Positions 62,401 through 64,000 of a stretch of 64,000 nt of DNA are shown one piece after another (positions within the stretch are counted from its first letter, which is position 1; every line of letters starts with the position of its first letter). The position numbers and the translations under genes are program-made. The notes under the pieces were generated by a model. It did not search any database. It was not told the DNA's origin and worked only from the letters and a program-made list of their open reading frames with translations. This DNA comes from QYOJ01 sp964616825 (lineage in GTDB: Bacteria; Bacteroidota; Bacteroidia; Bacteroidales; FEN-979): the NCBI GenBank assembly GCA_964616825.1, contig CAZTSX010000002.1, forward strand, positions 1-64,000, read 5' to 3'.

Positions 62401-64000
62401 GGATCATGCGGCGGATAGAATCCTCAGATTTTGATGCGACGAACATCCAGTACATCGAGTTCTGGATGATGGACCCTTTTGTGTACGATTCAGCCAATTC
62501 AGGGGAGCTTTATTTTAACCTCGGAGATGTGAGTGAAGATATTCTGAAGGATGGCCGGAAAAGTTATGAAAACGGGCTGCCTGTCAACGACATTATCGTC
62601 AATGTCGATACGACTATTTGGGGACGGGTGCCTACGATTCAGGCCCTGGTTGAAGCATTCGATAACAATCCCGCATCCCGCCCCTTCCAGGATGTAGGAT
62701 ATGATGGTTTACCCACGGTAGATGAGCTATCCTTTTTTGATACGAGCTATATCGCCAAACTGAATAATGCTTTTGGTCCTGCTTCCCAGGCTTATCAACT
62801 AGCTGCAATTGACCCTTCAGCCGATAACTATCACTACTTCCTCGGAACAGATTATGACAACAACCCCAAATATTCAAGTATTCTGGAGAGATATAAAAAG
62901 TACAACAACACCGAAGGCAACTCTCCTGCTGCAGAGACTACTACCGAGAGTTATCCGACCCTGGCAACCACACTTCCTAATGTTGAAGATATCAACAAAG
63001 ACAACACTCTGAGCGAATCGGAACGGTACTATCAGTACAGGGTACAGTTGCGGCCGGATAAGATGAAACCCGGACAGAATTACATAACCAACGTGTATGA
63101 AGCAGCAAATATTCCGTTAGCGGATGGTACCCGGGGAAGAGTCAAATGGTATCAGTTTAAAATCCCTATCCGTACACCCGACAAGGTAGTTGGCGATATC
63201 CAGGGATTTACCTCGATCCGTTTTATGCGAATGTTCTTTAAGGGTTTTGAGAAAGCGATCGTTTGCCGGTTTGCCACGCTGGAACTTTCCCGTGGCGAGT
63301 GGAGAAAATATGATTTCAGTCTGCTCGCACCGGGCGAGTATATCCCTGACGAATATCAGAATCAGACCACGTTTGACATCAGTACGGTGAGCATTGAAGA
63401 GAATGGAAGCAAAGAGCCGATTCCCTATGTGATGCCTCCGGGTATCGAACGGGAGACCAACTGGGCATCCACTAACTTTCAGCAGTTGAATGAGCAATCG
63501 ATGGCCCTCAAAATCTGTAATCTGGTTGATGGGGATGCCAGAGCAGCTTACAAGACAGCAGAGTTTGACTTTCGCCAGTTCAAGCGCCTGAAGATGTTCG
63601 TTCATGCCGAGCAAGCCATTCAGAGTCAGGATTTGAAGAACGGAGACCTGACAATCTTTATGCGTGTGGGAAGTGACTTTACAGAGAACTTCTACGAATA
63701 CGAGATACCCCTGACATTCACACCCTGGGGTACAAGTCCTGAGGATCCGGAGTCCATTTGGCCGGTGGCAAATGACTTCGATATTGATCTCGAACGGCTT
63801 GTTCAGGTGAAATATGAACGGATCATTGCCATGCGACAGCCGGGAAACACCTTAACGCCGTCCATGCCATATTCCCAGTACGACGGAAAGAATAAAATCA
63901 CAGTGGTGGGATCACCTACGATCAGCGATGTACGGGCAATCATGATCGGGATCAGAAATCCGAAAAAAACCTCCAGTTCCCCCGATGATGACGGACAGGC
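59466..64000 (+). CDS. sprA: T9SS outer-membrane translocon SprA (partial, runs off the window)
   Basis: SprA (Sov) is the very large outer-membrane barrel through which T9SS cargo leaves the cell. About 1511 residues are in view with no interruption; full-length homologues exceed 2000. A GTG start gives a signal peptide (RKFTFLFLVFYCPLFLRALSA). Conserved segments include NTVDIRPQGSAEIKFGI, LKYEGKEDEIIQLIEAGDVNMPL, the ATIMNLNERPLT stretch, GDEPISNTIWG and YIDDFEGAKSTIDLRN. The T9SS cargo proteins in this window would be its clients. The ruvA-sprA order fits other Bacteroidota. A hairpin TGCCCGC/GCGGGCA (59502-59522) lies inside the signal-peptide codons. Confidence 0.93.
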   Translation, partial: MRKFTFLFLVFYCPLFLRALSADGSIFETMTLVPDTTGGDTNLIYPFTNQMVDPSNTNIHPLYLQNPSNITTEIQYDPTTRQYVKIYKIGDQTYRIPTTLSFEDFQIEDMESMVSSYWKERSEAANLEKSGGLIPKIHIPGKFFETIFGNNTVDIRPQGSAEIKFGIVSNKRDDPALNTRQRRQTNFDFDMRIQMNVIAKIGDKIEFRTSYNTEATFDFENKLKLKYEGKEDEIIQLIEAGDVNMPLSSTLIRGTEALFGIKTKLRFGRTTVTALYSQQKSETKNITVEGNAQTTEFSIRADQYEENRHFFLAQYFRDRYKQTLSNLPIINTNVNILKIEVWVTNIGAAITENRNIVAFQDLGENNPYNTQNFQGIPGQIYPTNGSNTLFNRIMPNPADTTKVRNINVVSDYLKGPPFFLTSGIDFEKVESARKLLPTEYTFNPKLGFISINTMLNSDQILGVAFQYQLVGDTTIYQVGEFSDEGINSPQCLIVKLLKSTALNTRIPMWNLMMKNVYPLGAYQIQPNDFTLNILYSGNANGVPTAYLEETRVKGIPLIRVLNFDNLNQQLNPPGDGMFDFIDNAATNGGTIQSSNGRVFFTVLEPFGQDLRDSIFDPADPKASLELADKYCYDSLYTMTKTMAKQYPDKNKFVLEGFYKSTTGSEISLNALNVPQGSVRVYAGGILLTENVDYTVDYTLGRVRIINEGVLNSGTPINISLESNEMFNIQTKRLMGANVDFKLNKNFQMGATIMNLNERPLTLRVNYGDEPISNTIWGVNLTYRKESRLLTRVIDALPLISTKAVSSIAVDAEFAHFIPGHSKAIGKAGTTYIDDFEGAKSTIDLRNIGTWFLASTPQGQPELNMFPEAAPGTGLKYGFNRAQLAWYVVDPLFYDRNTSLVPSNVNNTELSRQYVRQIWESEVFPNKEPLNGVPVNMAVLNMAYYPAERGSYNYDVLPSGYSKGMQADGFLSEPESRWGGIMRRIESSDFDATNIQYIEFWMMDPFVYDSANSGELYFNLGDVSEDILKDGRKSYENGLPVNDIIVNVDTTIWGRVPTIQALVEAFDNNPASRPFQDVGYDGLPTVDELSFFDTSYIAKLNNAFGPASQAYQLAAIDPSADNYHYFLGTDYDNNPKYSSILERYKKYNNTEGNSPAAETTTESYPTLATTLPNVEDINKDNTLSESERYYQYRVQLRPDKMKPGQNYITNVYEAANIPLADGTRGRVKWYQFKIPIRTPDKVVGDIQGFTSIRFMRMFFKGFEKAIVCRFATLELSRGEWRKYDFSLLAPGEYIPDEYQNQTTFDISTVSIEENGSKEPIPYVMPPGIERETNWASTNFQQLNEQSMALKICNLVDGDARAAYKTAEFDFRQFKRLKMFVHAEQAIQSQDLKNGDLTIFMRVGSDFTENFYEYEIPLTFTPWGTSPEDPESIWPVANDFDIDLERLVQVKYERIIAMRQPGNTLTPSMPYSQYDGKNKITVVGSPTISDVRAIMIGIRNPKKTSSSPDDDGQ

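Noticed and set aside
63117..63614. 165-codon open frame on the minus strand inside sprA
   Set aside because: Antisense to conserved SprA sequence, with no family resemblance and no promoter.

Overview
The window comes from a member of the Bacteroidota, probably an uncultured lineage related to the Bacteroidales/Marinilabiliales. The sequence shows this through SprA, the outer-membrane translocon of the type IX secretion system (T9SS), at the right end. Three secreted proteins carry C-terminal T9SS type A sorting domains, promoters have the Bacteroidota -7 element TAnnTTTG, an ECF sigma factor is paired with a membrane-anchored beta-barrel protein, and the lipoproteins and thioredoxin-like proteins are of Bacteroidota type. 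A 100-N scaffold gap and flanking 55-bp duplications point to a draft or metagenome-assembled sequence.

Layout. 1-5.9 kb: tail of an outer-membrane protein, ubiX, queG, ruvB, an ECF sigma factor with its partner, and a PKD-domain secreted protein. 6.2-9.5 kb: two tandem-domain universal stress proteins around a SPOR-domain protein, then class II aldolase. 9.6-13.4 kb: a probable beta-barrel protein, a false assembly gap, a cytochrome c lipoprotein and a large T9SS cargo protein. 13.5-15.4 kb: tRNA-Arg(CCG) followed by a small AT-rich accessory segment (short HTH protein, Fic protein with Gln in place of the catalytic His). 15.4-19.2 kb: a DUF3179 protein and PEP carboxylase. 19.2-26.1 kb (minus strand): aprB-aprA-qmoA-qmoB-qmoC, a complete adenylylsulfate reductase plus its membrane electron-transfer complex, with a divergently transcribed cystathionine/methionine lyase-family gene. 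27.5-36.9 kb: CrtC-like protein, DDAH-like hydrolase, two cold-shock proteins, CLC channel, a decayed histidine kinase, a Na+/H+ antiporter, arfB and a methyltransferase. 37-47.7 kb: DUF1566 T9SS protein, a glycosidase, a flavodoxin-ferredoxin membrane protein, an AT-rich AAA/DUF4143 ATPase, a PAS histidine kinase, a PHP-domain membrane protein and a GT39 glycosyltransferase. 47.8-51.1 kb: recX-prfB-arsC-like-fumC operon, with prfB read by programmed +1 frameshifting. 51.2-58.8 kb: a four-helix-bundle gene between inverted heptamer arrays, a GH38 alpha-mannosidase, two thioredoxin-fold proteins and a zinc-less sirtuin. 58.9-64 kb: ruvA-sprA, with sprA running off the window.

Two things stand out. 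The first is the aprBA-qmoABC cluster, the AMP-sulfite/APS redox module of dissimilatory sulfur metabolism, in a Bacteroidota background; sat and dsr genes are not in the window. The second is a set of degenerate tandem heptamer and octamer arrays that fill many intergenic spacers, including the whole qmoA-qmoB spacer, and several times begin exactly at the base after a stop codon. They have a different consensus at each site but a constant period of 7 or 8.

No gene-free stretch exceeds 300 bases. The longest is the 284-bp spacer before the first universal stress gene, which holds a long imperfect inverted repeat. I see no rRNA, CRISPR array, prophage or complete insertion sequence.
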